64,000 nucleotides of DNA from Meira nashicola (taxonomy: Eukaryota > Basidiomycota > Exobasidiomycetes > Exobasidiales > Brachybasidiaceae). Position numbers and translations under genes: made by a program. The stretch lies in contig BCJU01000001.1 of the NCBI GenBank assembly GCA_001600355.1, positions 1,943,178 through 2,007,177 on the forward strand, in the 5' to 3' direction. The notes beneath the pieces were generated by a model that saw only the letters and a list, made by a program, of their open reading frames with translations, had not been told where the DNA came from and searched no databases. This document shows positions 10,069-19,344 of this stretch, piece by piece; positions within the stretch are counted from its first letter, which is position 1; each line of letters begins with the position of its first letter.

Positions 10069-10534
10069 TTACAGAAATTCCAATTGAGCTTCTTCTTTGG
10101 ATCCTTTTTGTACTTTTCCACTATTTCTATAAAGCTCTATAGCTTCTTCTATTGCAAAAATTTCTGATTGATAATCTTCTAGTTTGATTAAAACTTGAAA
10201 AGCTTCTTCGTACGTTTGTGGTTCATCGGAAGGATTATCTTCACGAATTACAAAGTCGGATAATGCGTCTCTATCTTTTGCAGGTACCAATGGTCGCTAT
10301 TATGATAACGACAGTTAGTATTTATTGCTGAAATTTGATTCATCGTTCAATTGTACTCACCAACAAATGAAAAGCATCACGTAAAGAATCTTGTGCATCA
10401 CTATGTGCATCAGATTCTTCTGGTTCGGTTTCTAGACGATTTGATTGAAGTTTTGCAAAATCATACAAAACATCGATTGTCAATTTCACGAAACTTTCAG
10501 TATCGAAGGGGATTGAAGTTTTGCTGTTAGACAT
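10069..10534 (-). CDS. Small hypothetical acidic protein, two exons
   Basis: Exon 1 (10361-10534, start MSNSKTSIPF) and exon 2 (10069-10296) are joined by a 64-nt intron with GTGAGT, a perfect TACTAAC branch site and a TAG acceptor. The result is 133 residues, acidic and predicted helical, not recognised. The stop codon TAA sits inside the string GTAAGT (10067-10072), itself a consensus donor. A TACTGAC branch-like site lies downstream and CAG acceptors follow, so the gene may continue into a third exon near 9923-9986. An upstream in-frame extension to about 10690 is Arg/Ser-rich and presequence-like, but the extension lacks supporting evidence. Confidence 0.5.
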
Positions 10535-11338
10535 GATGTTATGATTGAATGTAATAGCTTGCGTGGTTGTTCTTAATAAGATCGAACGATGATAAAAGTC
10601 AAAAGAAGAAAGTGTGATCCTTCTTGGGTTATTATACGATTTTCGCAATATGTTCAAGAAAACCAAATGTCGAATTGAGCTGATGATCATAGCATCAAAA
10701 CAAACAAAGGTTTACAAACCTTAATACCTTTTTGAAAGAGATTCAATTATCATTTAATTACGCCTGCATACATTAGCGTATGTTGTATGCATCTCAGCCA
10801 TTTCTACATTGCCATTTGCTGCATTCTTTTATGTCAAACAAGAGCGGCGCAAAGCGAATAAATTAAGAGTACAATCACGGGCCCACGGCTCTCCATTCTA
10901 GTACCCAGACGCCCAAATTACGCCAAAGTCCGACATTCGTACATCCGTACCTGCCCACGCGTATCATTTCTTCTTACCTTTTCTGGTTAAATATAGTGGA
11001 TACTTTTAATTGTGTCAAAGATGATCATCTGTCAAATCAAAATAAGCTTGGCTAAAATTGAAATAAGGCTGAAGATTGACGATCCTGCATCGAGGCGTAG
11101 ATTGGGTGCATGAATGTAGCATAAATTTAATCCAGATTGATTTAAATAAATTTAAACTGAAAGATGAAGAAAAAACAACATTATAAAGAAAGCATGATCT
11201 CGATTCCTTTTCGATTTCTTTCCCCGATACGATTTCCCTTTGTGTTCTTTCCTTTCAACTTCTTTTAGCTGCTGGACAGCCCTTTTCTTTTCTCAATCTT
11301 CTCTATTTTTCATTCTCTTTTTTCTCTTTCTCTCTATA
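10535..11338. other. 804-bp upstream region of the secreted-protein gene
   Basis: No supportable gene. The proximal part holds TATAAA (11182-11187). A strongly pyrimidine-rich run of about 140 bp (11200-11338, C/T blocks) leads to the ATG, a layout often seen at highly expressed fungal genes. It is also the 5' flank of the small minus-strand gene. Confidence 0.4.
11182..11187 (+). promoter_or_regulatory. TATA box candidate of the secreted-protein gene
   Basis: TATAAA sits 152-157 bp before the ATG at 11339 and is followed by a CT-rich stretch typical of strong fungal transcription start regions. Spacing to the actual start site is unknown. Confidence 0.45.
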
Positions 11339-12012
11339 ATGCGTCTTTTCACGCTCTCATTCTTTTTAGCTTTGGCATTGGTTGCTTTGACTGCTTCCGA
11401 TTTTATAGTTTCAGCTGTTCCTGTTCCAGGTAAAATTTACCGTGGTGCCAACTCACCTAATAATGTTGTTGGAAGCGGATTGTGAGTATCATGATAAAGT
11501 ACTTTACCTAGAACTATGTTAACCTCTGTGTTTTTTTTTGATTCTTTTTATAGCCGTACTCAAGATGCTTTAACTCAACCAGGTGATCCATCAAGAGCTG
11601 CCGATCCAAAATTCAAAAAAGACAGTGATGGAAATGATACAAAGGAACACGATAGAATTAAAGGTGATGAAACTATTCCAAAGCAAGAAGGTACTTGTGT
11701 AGGTCTTTCATGCAATACCAATCCAAAAGCCATTTCCGGTAAAACTCAATGGATCGATACAGATAATGAAGAAACAAAACAAAAAATGAAAGATGCAAAT
11801 GTGGTAGCAACTCGTAAGTAAAATTAATTATGATAAAAAAAATACCTTTTATTAACTCTTTCCTACTTCATTTTCTCCTTCTTACAGCTGACGGTGGTAA
11901 GGATGGAAAAGGTCCAGGTCACGTCAGTCTTCAATCCACACAAGATATGACTGCCGATGATCTTAAAAATGGTATAAATAGCCTCGGCTGGCAAAAGACG
12001 CCAAAAAACTAA
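11339..12012 (+). CDS. Small secreted protein, three exons, family unknown
   Basis: Exons 11339-11481, 11554-11813 and 11888-12012 join in phase across introns of 72 and 74 nt (GTGAGT...TATAG; GTAAGT...TACAG), giving 175 residues. The first 24-27 residues form a clear signal peptide (MRLFTLSFFLALALVALTAS). The mature part is very hydrophilic, rich in Asp, Lys, Gly and Asn. It has one cysteine pair (about residues 102 and 107) and no transmembrane or anchor segment. I do not recognise a domain. A TATA box and a long pyrimidine tract suggest strong expression. It could be an abundant extracellular protein or an effector-like secreted protein; nothing in the sequence decides this. Confidence 0.7.
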
Positions 12013-12166
12013 AAGCAAGCCACATAGTAGACATTCTCCAACATCCGCTGTTTATAAAAAGAACAATTCTCTAGCCATCCGCTCTTTTATTCGCTTTCCT
12101 TGTGTCAGAAGTAGTATGCAACTGAATAGATAAATATATAAAATACAGATTATACGATCGTCTGAT

Positions 12167-14473
12167 TTAAAGAATTGGTGTCTTTCCCTGCTCAACCATT
12201 TGAGCCCATTCTTTGCGTGCTGATAAAATTGCTTTTCGTATATCCTCCCTTTGCAAAACTAAAAAGATCCAATTTAACAATAAATCATCATCATCAGGAA
12301 CGAATTCTCTTCCCAATGAACTTAAACACGTTTCGAAATTACCATTCACCAACGTTTGTCGTAAAGACCAAAGGATAGCCACAGATGCAATGACTAAAAC
12401 GTCTCTTCCATGCAAAAAGTATGCATCCCAAAGTCGCAATTGTGTCGCAAAAGGGAAAACGTTTGTGAACAAGGTAATATACCATTTCGTTGCATATGCA
12501 CTTGTCACGATATTTTTCTCTTCCAAAGATTGAACTACATCTGGACACAAAATCATGGCAATCTTGTATTGAACCCAGAAATTCTCCACCAAGCCCGGAA
12601 ATCCTGGCGAAAAGGTTTGATGAATACCAAAGCTCTCATCATTGTGTAATTGAACCAGAGCTGCATATGCACGTTCGGGTGGAAAGTATACGAGCAAAGT
12701 AGCAGCAATCGGTCCCATGCCTTGACAATAAGCACATTGGTCGCACAATAAACTGAAAGAATGCAAGACATGGAACAATGCTCTTTGACCTTGACCATAA
12801 CGGGTATGAAAAAGAATGTGTCCTGAAATTGTACGCGGAACATCTAAATCGATTTGCACATCATGAGAGGAAGGTTGCTGTTGTAGGTAATGGAAATCGA
12901 CCTCTAAATTATTGCCTGATTCACCGGGTGAACGAGATTTCAGTAAAGCCCACCAAACAGCCGCTCTCCATCGGTCTGGTATTCCCTTGTATACCCTTCG
13001 TTTAAGCTTTCTTGATTTATACACCTCATCTGACAACAAGAATTGCGGTTTGCCATCCGAATCTCTACTCACGTCCAGCATATGGTCCCATTTGGCCGTC
13101 CGTAAAGCCTCTCGTTCACGGATGGCCAATTCCTTTGACGCTCGATGCTGAATGACAGCTTGCAATTTGCGCGAATGAATCTCTTGTTGTTCATTCTCAT
13201 CATTACTACCAGATAAATCGTAAGTTTTCTGCGCAGACTGTTTTTCATCTGTCCAGCTATTCTTCTTCCTACCACTCAGACCTTGTCGCGAGGAAGATGC
13301 AGACAACATAATTCTCCTCTTTGGAATTTTATTCAATGCAGCTTCTGGCAATATCGTCATACGCGATCGAGCAAAAGAATTGCCAGATTGAATCTCGTCT
13401 TGGGGAAAGAATCCGTATCGGTCAATTTTCTTCATTAGCTCGTTCCGTTCAACGTCAATCTCTTCATCGTGGCCATGATGATGTGCTGCACGTTCCTCAC
13501 CGTTTTGTAAAGGTCCGACAACGCTTTCATTCGAATGAGATCCCAAAGAGCTTGTGCTTGCATCAAAAGCTGGATTTATAATTGGTCTTGCGGCATCGAC
13601 AGATGAATGAGCAGATTTGTCATTTTGTTGATTTGCTGTCCGATTTTCACCTCCGCCTTCAGATACGTTCGGGGTTGTATTTATGCTGTCATTTGTCAAT
13701 GAAATTGCAGCGTGATTTGCTGAAGAATCAGCGGAAGGGTGACTGTCTTTATCTGTTGCGAATCCTGGCGAAAGCCTTCCATCTCGGGTAGCGAATTTGC
13801 CGTTTTTCGATATATCATTCACTACAAAACTTCGAGCAGTGGTAGGAGGCATAGATATTCTTCTCCTTCTTGGCGGCTTCCCGTTCTTATTCTGATCATT
13901 CACTTCCCATGCTGCATGTGCGCCTCTCTCGCGGGTCCATTCTTTACCTTCCAGTAATCCATCACCACGTACGCCACGAGCATCAAAGTGAGCATATGTG
14001 CGTCGAACGTAAGCTCCATCTGCATCTTCGGGTGCTGTCCAATTCTCTGATGCTCTTGATGCATTCTCACCTGGATGGAGGAAAGGTGCATTGGGAAGTT
14101 TTGGTCCAACATGAGATGCGCTTGTTGACGGTCGAATACGAGGATTTACCTGCTTCTTTGGGACAGTAATCAACGGCGGTGTAGAATGATTGTAAGGTAT
14201 TGGCTTCGGCTTGAACATGTTTCCCTTGCTAGCCACAGGAATTTGATCAACCGAAATTGATCTTGCATCTGCAAGCATTGGACGGGGTAAAGGAGGTAAT
14301 GCTTTCCCTTCATCAGGACTACTTCGTGAAATGTCGACATTGTTCAGTGTATTTGCTAGTTTGACCAAATCATGTTTTGGCTCAATAGCTTTTTCTTGTA
14401 CTTTCTCCATCGAAGAAGTAGTTCTTGTTGCTTTATTAGCCGTTGAGGGCCGCCTTTTCAGGTGTTTAAACAT
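12167..14473 (-). CDS. TBC-domain Rab GTPase-activating protein
   Basis: A single-exon 768-residue protein. The first 480 residues are low-complexity, rich in Ser, Asn, Pro and basic residues, and probably disordered. The TBC domain covers about 495-760 and starts with YKGIPDRWRAAVWW. Both catalytic fingers are present: the Arg finger in IDLDVPR (541-547, Arg547) and the Gln finger in YCQ (582-584, Gln584). GAP activity toward a Rab is therefore expected. The substrate Rab cannot be read from sequence. The closest yeast relatives in layout are Gyp/Msb3-type GAPs with long N-terminal tails, but I am unsure of the exact orthologue. Confidence 0.82.
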   Translation of the reverse strand: MFKHLKRRPSTANKATRTTSSMEKVQEKAIEPKHDLVKLANTLNNVDISRSSPDEGKALPPLPRPMLADARSISVDQIPVASKGNMFKPKPIPYNHSTPPLITVPKKQVNPRIRPSTSASHVGPKLPNAPFLHPGENASRASENWTAPEDADGAYVRRTYAHFDARGVRGDGLLEGKEWTRERGAHAAWEVNDQNKNGKPPRRRRISMPPTTARSFVVNDISKNGKFATRDGRLSPGFATDKDSHPSADSSANHAAISLTNDSINTTPNVSEGGGENRTANQQNDKSAHSSVDAARPIINPAFDASTSSLGSHSNESVVGPLQNGEERAAHHHGHDEEIDVERNELMKKIDRYGFFPQDEIQSGNSFARSRMTILPEAALNKIPKRRIMLSASSSRQGLSGRKKNSWTDEKQSAQKTYDLSGSNDENEQQEIHSRKLQAVIQHRASKELAIREREALRTAKWDHMLDVSRDSDGKPQFLLSDEVYKSRKLKRRVYKGIPDRWRAAVWWALLKSRSPGESGNNLEVDFHYLQQQPSSHDVQIDLDVPRTISGHILFHTRYGQGQRALFHVLHSFSLLCDQCAYCQGMGPIAATLLVYFPPERAYAALVQLHNDESFGIHQTFSPGFPGLVENFWVQYKIAMILCPDVVQSLEEKNIVTSAYATKWYITLFTNVFPFATQLRLWDAYFLHGRDVLVIASVAILWSLRQTLVNGNFETCLSSLGREFVPDDDDLLLNWIFLVLQREDIRKAILSARKEWAQMVEQGKTPIL

Positions 14474-15255
14474 GCTGTAACCGTCATTGACAATCTGTCA
14501 AAGACGGTGTTAGGCCCAACTCTTGTCCCTCGAAATAATGAATCAAGTTTGACACTCTTCAAAATCACAGAAGCATTGTTAACTTTGTTGTTGTATTAGA
14601 TTGTGATGATGTTTGTTGTATGTCAAGGAAGTTCAGAATAAAATTTCTTTTGTTCACCCTTTTATCCTTTTTAGCTTGCCTTTTTCCAAAGATTATTCGG
14701 AACGATGCAAGGAACCTGCATTTAAGAAAGTGCAACACTTCAATCCAGTCAAATTGAGAGATATCGGTGGAGCCGTGTGTTTTGCGCTTAAGTCGACATT
14801 AACCTTTGGCTGTGATTGTGCCGCCTATCTGCATTGGTTCACGCCTAATTTTATTTGCACGCCAAATCCGTTTTATGAATGTAGCAGTGCAGTCGGTTCT
14901 GGGAGTGTTGTTCTCATAACTACTGTATGTAGAATATTAGGCTGGGGGCAAGAATACATGCACCGTTCCACGCATAAATTGAAAAAGCCGGCTAAGTATT
15001 GAGCGTGCTACGCCACTAAAGCCCAAAGCAGGGCAAAATTGTCATTTTCTCAAACCAGTCCTTCAGCCTGACGTTTTTATTCATAATCTTACGCACGCTC
15101 TGAAGAAACACGTGTAGAGAACAAGAAAAAAGTTGTAGGGCGGAAAAAAAGCCGGACAAGAAGACTTCAAGAAATGATAATCAGATTTATCTTTTCTTCT
15201 TCGTCGTCATCGAGAACAAATTCTTGTAAGATACGCCCGCCAATTCAGCATCAAT
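14474..15255. other. 782-bp divergent intergenic region (TBC gene / MRPL7)
   Basis: A 129-codon frame at 14613-15002 has no recognisable domain and no ATG at its first codon, and I do not support it. An E-box CACGTG lies at 15109-15114, about 145 bp before MRPL7. Nothing else stands out. Confidence 0.35.
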
Positions 15256-16272
15256 ATGGCGTCCAACATAGCACAGACGTCAACTTTAGGACGCAGACTA
15301 TGCCAACAGGCGTCATCGATTAAACGTACATTGCATACTTCACAAAGTGCTTCGGCAAGTCACCGCAAAGATTCGCTTGGCAGTGAAATCGGAAACCCTG
15401 ACTCTAGATCGATCAAGTCATTACCTCAAGCAAACTTGGAAATTGGACCTACACATCAGAATCGCTATCTTACACATTATGAAAATAGTCTATCGAGGGA
15501 CTTGCTTTATATGACATACGATCATGCTTTAGATATCCGCGATCCTGCCTCGATCGAAGCACGTAATCGTCGGGTAGAACGTGAATGGGATCCATCTTCG
15601 CCTTATTCAAAAAACAGACCGGAACGTTCCAACAAGGGAAACAGACTCCTAATACCGTCAGAGAAGAATTATGCCGATCAAGTCGTGGACATTGAGAAGA
15701 TTGTCATTACATCAATTAGCTCAGATGCAATTCAGAATAAATTGGCAATCATTCCTTTGACTGCAATGTTCCGTGCTATCACTGGAAAGTCATTGGTAGA
15801 ATCTAACGCCGATCCTCTTGTGGCCCATGATAGGAGAACAAAAGTACTTCCCAAAACAGGTTACGTGGAAATCCTTCGTGCAAAATCAAACGTAGCAGCG
15901 TTCAAATTACGAAGAGGCATGCCAATCGGTATTCGAGCAGTCTTACCTCGCAACTCTGCATATGAATTTTTGGAAATTTTTAGCACTTTTGTTCTACCAC
16001 GTTTACGCAATTTCAACGGTTTTCCTTTACCACCAGCAAGTCAATCTCAAAATAGCGGTGTTGCAGTGAATGGAACGGTAAGCTTGGGAATGACAGCAGA
16101 TGCATTAAGTTTATTCCCTCAATTAGAAGTCAATTGGGATTCTTACCCTTCCCGTGCACCAGGTTTCCAAATCGATTGCGTCACAAACCAACGTGGAAGA
16201 GGTGCAACAGAGAAAGCAAGACAACTTTTGAGCGGATTGGGTATTCCATTTGTACGAAAGTCGGATATGTAA
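15256..16272 (+). CDS. MRPL7: Mitochondrial large-subunit ribosomal protein uL5m
   Basis: A 338-residue intronless protein. The N-terminus (about 1-40) is basic, Ser/Thr-rich and free of acidic residues in its first part, as expected for a mitochondrial presequence (includes KRTLHTSQ). The uL5 core follows: IEKIVITSIS, the AMFRAITGK region, TKVLPKTGY..ILRAKSNVAAFKLRRGMPIGIRAVL, then EFLEIFSTFVLPRLRNFNGF and the C-terminal TNQRGRGATEKARQLLSGLGIPF. This is the 5S-side/central protuberance protein of bacterial-type ribosomes; in the mitoribosome it sits at the central protuberance. Its 3' end converges on the GatA gene 89 bp away, so two mitochondrial translation genes are neighbours. Confidence 0.9.
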   Translation: MASNIAQTSTLGRRLCQQASSIKRTLHTSQSASASHRKDSLGSEIGNPDSRSIKSLPQANLEIGPTHQNRYLTHYENSLSRDLLYMTYDHALDIRDPASIEARNRRVEREWDPSSPYSKNRPERSNKGNRLLIPSEKNYADQVVDIEKIVITSISSDAIQNKLAIIPLTAMFRAITGKSLVESNADPLVAHDRRTKVLPKTGYVEILRAKSNVAAFKLRRGMPIGIRAVLPRNSAYEFLEIFSTFVLPRLRNFNGFPLPPASQSQNSGVAVNGTVSLGMTADALSLFPQLEVNWDSYPSRAPGFQIDCVTNQRGRGATEKARQLLSGLGIPFVRKSDM

Positions 16273-16361
16273 GAATACAGAAGAAATTTGAAATTGTATG
16301 AGTAGGAATGCAAGATGCTCTCTCGAGCTTTTGTTAGTGTACAAATGTCTTTTCTTCGCAA

Positions 16362-17870
16362 TTATGGTCCGATGTGCTGTAAGATTCGCCAGAGGACGGG
16401 TTCACAACCCCATTGGGTTGAAAGAGTGACTCCGACCGGCATTCCATCAGCTCGGCCGGCCGGAACATTGATAGAGGGCAAACCGGCCAAACTAGCCGGA
16501 ACGGTAAGGAGATCTTGTGTATAAGTCTCGACTCCCCTTTGATTCGCTTTGCTAACCAAAGGAGCAATGTCAACAGCAGAAGGGTGTAATATAGCGTGCA
16601 CCCCGCCTGTCGATTTTATCGTTGTAGATCCCAAGACATTGTCTAAACAGAATGCTTTGTCTAAATCTTTCCGGACCAATTGTCGTACCCTTTGTGCTTG
16701 TAAAAAGTAATTATCAAATAGCTCAGAAGTGAGAGAATACGTTCCTAATAGTATCCGCTTCTTTACCTCTTTGCCAAACCCTTCGCTTCTACTTTTAGCA
16801 ATATGTTTGGCAAACTTTGTAGAATTTCTCCCTTTTGCTTCTTTTGCATATTCCAATTCATCGGAGCGATAACCAAAACGAATACCATCGTATCGAGCAA
16901 GATTACTGCTAGCTTCTGCACTTGCTAAAACATAATATGCACTCAAGGCGTACTTGACATTTGGAAGATTCACTGGAACGATTTCCGCTCCCAATTGTTT
17001 CAATTTTGATAGCATATTACGAACAGATGGTAAAATTCTTGGATGTACTTCTTTTGCAAAGAATTGTTGTGGAACACCAATGCGCAATCCGTTCAAGTTT
17101 CCGCTCTTTCCAATCCCCCGTAGTGCTTCTTCTGCTACCTTGTGTGCCTTGCTACGAACGTCCTGAGAAATGCTTGTAGGATCTCTATCGTCATATTGTG
17201 ATAGCACATCAAAAGTTTCTTTCACTTCATCATGACGGGAAGCAATTATGCCAATTGTATCCAAACTGTCAGCATATGACACCAATCCCCATCTGCTAAT
17301 AAGACCGTACGATGGCTTAAAGCCATAGACGCCGCAATAGGAAGCTGGTAGCCGAATCGAGCCTCCGGTGTCCGAACCTATGGCAACCTTACAGTATTTT
17401 GCGGCCACACTTGCTGCTGCACCACCCGAGCTACCTCCAGCAACTCTCTTAGGTTGACCATCTTGTGTTATTGGATTATAAACTGGACCGAATGCTGAAT
17501 CGAGATTCATTGATCCCATTCCAAATTCATCACAATTCGTTTTTCCAATAATATTTGCGCCTGCCTCTTTCAACAACCTTACCGTTGTAGCCTCAAAAGG
17601 TGATGTATACGATTCCAGCATTCTACTTGAGCATGTTGTAGGCATATCGTTCGTGCAAATGTTATCTTTGATAGAAACAGTCCAAGCCGCTAAGGGACCT
17701 TTTCGATTCGTTTCATTTTCGCTCGATACACGATGATTGAAAATGTTTGATTCGGAAGGTACAGTTGTTAAAAGCCTTAGACAGACGCCATTACTACTTC
17801 CAAAAGCGCTATTCTGCAACAGCCTTTCAACATTCCGCCTCCCTTGCCGTACCGTTTGAGCGATAATCAT
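16362..17870 (-). CDS. HER2: Glutamyl-tRNA(Gln) amidotransferase subunit A, mitochondrial
   Basis: 502 residues from the first ATG (MIIAQTVRQGRRNVERL), whose Arg-rich start is presequence-like. It belongs to the amidase-signature family: the GGSSGGAAASVAA block begins near 145, and the Ser-cisSer-Lys triad is visible as Lys68 (SIKDN), Ser147 and Ser171 (DTGGSIRLP). It hydrolyses glutamine and feeds ammonia to convert Glu-tRNA(Gln) to Gln-tRNA(Gln) in mitochondria, together with GatB and GatF/C. Length is near the yeast Her2 and bacterial GatA range. No intron. Convergent with MRPL7. Confidence 0.92.
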   Translation of the reverse strand: MIIAQTVRQGRRNVERLLQNSAFGSSNGVCLRLLTTVPSESNIFNHRVSSENETNRKGPLAAWTVSIKDNICTNDMPTTCSSRMLESYTSPFEATTVRLLKEAGANIIGKTNCDEFGMGSMNLDSAFGPVYNPITQDGQPKRVAGGSSGGAAASVAAKYCKVAIGSDTGGSIRLPASYCGVYGFKPSYGLISRWGLVSYADSLDTIGIIASRHDEVKETFDVLSQYDDRDPTSISQDVRSKAHKVAEEALRGIGKSGNLNGLRIGVPQQFFAKEVHPRILPSVRNMLSKLKQLGAEIVPVNLPNVKYALSAYYVLASAEASSNLARYDGIRFGYRSDELEYAKEAKGRNSTKFAKHIAKSRSEGFGKEVKKRILLGTYSLTSELFDNYFLQAQRVRQLVRKDLDKAFCLDNVLGSTTIKSTGGVHAILHPSAVDIAPLVSKANQRGVETYTQDLLTVPASLAGLPSINVPAGRADGMPVGVTLSTQWGCEPVLWRILQHIGP

Positions 17871-18035
17871 TAATTTCTTCAACCAGATGTTCGAAGAAGG
17901 AAATCAAAAGATGTTTTTCTCTTCAAAGAATTCTCTAAATCCGCTTAAATTGAACCGTGCGTATTTACACAAAATTTAGCGCCTGTTTGGATGATGCGTT
18001 TTATAGCGTATTTGTCCTTAGATTACCATCACACC

Positions 18036-18991
18036 ATGCCAGATCTGGCTAATATACCGCCTTTCTTGGCATCAGTAATGAGAGGAGAGCAAGATTTAAG
18101 CTCCAATAGATCGCCAGGTATACTTGCAGGATCAATAAGTGACCCAAAAGCTTCGACTAATTTCGTGATCGAAAGAGAAGAAAGGACGCCTCCAACAAAG
18201 AGTTTTGATTTACTATCAAGAAAAGGTTTAATCGAACTTCATACATCTTCTTCTGCTACTATTCCAACTTCTTCATCAAATCAGAGTATCTTCAATGATC
18301 ATTCTATGCATACAAGTAGACATGCATCAATAAGAGAAAGTGGAGCGGATGAATTGGAAATGATGTCTTCAGACGTTTCTACTGCTCAATCCACCCTTCT
18401 CGTTCCACCTTTGAACTTCGATATGATCTGTGCATCAAGGACACGATCGGGAGGTGCGATTTATAGAAGCGGATTTCCAAATGAGCGAAATTATCCTTTC
18501 CTTAATACTCTTCATCTACGCACAATCATCTACTTATCCACCGATGAAATACGTGAAAATTTAAGAAATTACGTTTTTACAAATAGTCAACGTGTAAAAC
18601 TTTTGCAATTTCCCGTTCAAGTTAACAAAGAACCTTTTCAAGAAATGGATCAAAAGATCGTTTTGGATGTCTTACGTGCTATTTTGGATAAACGTAATCA
18701 TCCAATCTTAATTCATTGTAACAAAGGTAAATATCGTGTTGGTGTAATTACAGCTCTCATTAGGAGATTGCAAGGCTGGAATATGACTAGCATTTATGAT
18801 GAATATGCTCGTTTTGCAGGTTCGGATCGAATTGCCGATGAAGAGGTGAGTGAATATGCAGTCAACTTAGTACATGCAAAGTGAACTTAACAAATAAGTC
18901 CCTTTCCCTTTTTCAGTTTATTGATATGTTTCCAATATCCCAAATACGACCAGACCGTAAACACACTCCAGATTGGTGCATCATACGATGA
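18036..18991 (+). CDS. SIW14: Siw14-type plant/fungal atypical dual-specificity phosphatase
   Basis: Exon 1 ends at 18845 after DEE. A 71-nt intron (18846-18916, GTGAGT...TTTTTCAG) leads to exon 2 (18917-18991) encoding FIDMFPISQIRPD...CIIR. Spliced length is 294 residues from MPDLANIPP (an alternative in-frame ATG at 17991 would add 15). The active site HCNKGKYR (227-234, Cys228, Arg234) is the HC-x5-R loop typical of Siw14/Oca proteins, and GAIYRSGFPNE (140-150) is the usual domain start. Siw14 removes the 5-diphosphate of inositol pyrophosphates. Without splicing the protein would end in an unrelated tail (VSEYAVNLVHAK). The N-terminal 120 residues are Ser-rich and poorly conserved. Confidence 0.85.
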
Positions 18992-19344
18992 CCTCGAATC
19001 ACTTCCATCAAACATGTACAGTATCCAACATTGATTGTATTACTAGAACACATTATGTACGCATATAAACGAGATTACACATGCTTTTGTGAAAACTAGA
19101 GAAAAGCGAATGGTAAGGAGGATAATGATGATATGTACCAATGGTGTACATAAAGAACAAGACAAAAGGGATTGAACGCAAGAGATATAAGTACAATTTG
19201 ATGTGTAAGAACAAGAATGTGTGCGTGTGTTGAAAGTTGAAAAAAAAGCTTGAAAAGAAGATTTGAGTACAATATAATATGCACGAGAAAGTCGAAAATC
19301 CGAACTATAGATTAAAGGATTGTATGCGATTAAAGAGAAAACTT
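18992..19344. other. 353-bp convergent 3' intergenic region
   Basis: Lies between the 3' ends of the SIW14-like gene and OPI1. It is A+T-rich, with no reading frame worth keeping and no RNA gene seen. It presumably holds both 3' UTRs and polyadenylation signals. Confidence 0.4.

Noticed and set aside
14613..15002. Plus-strand 129-codon frame in the TBC/MRPL7 gap
   Set aside because: First codon is not ATG, no homology or domain recognised, and both neighbours need this space as promoter.
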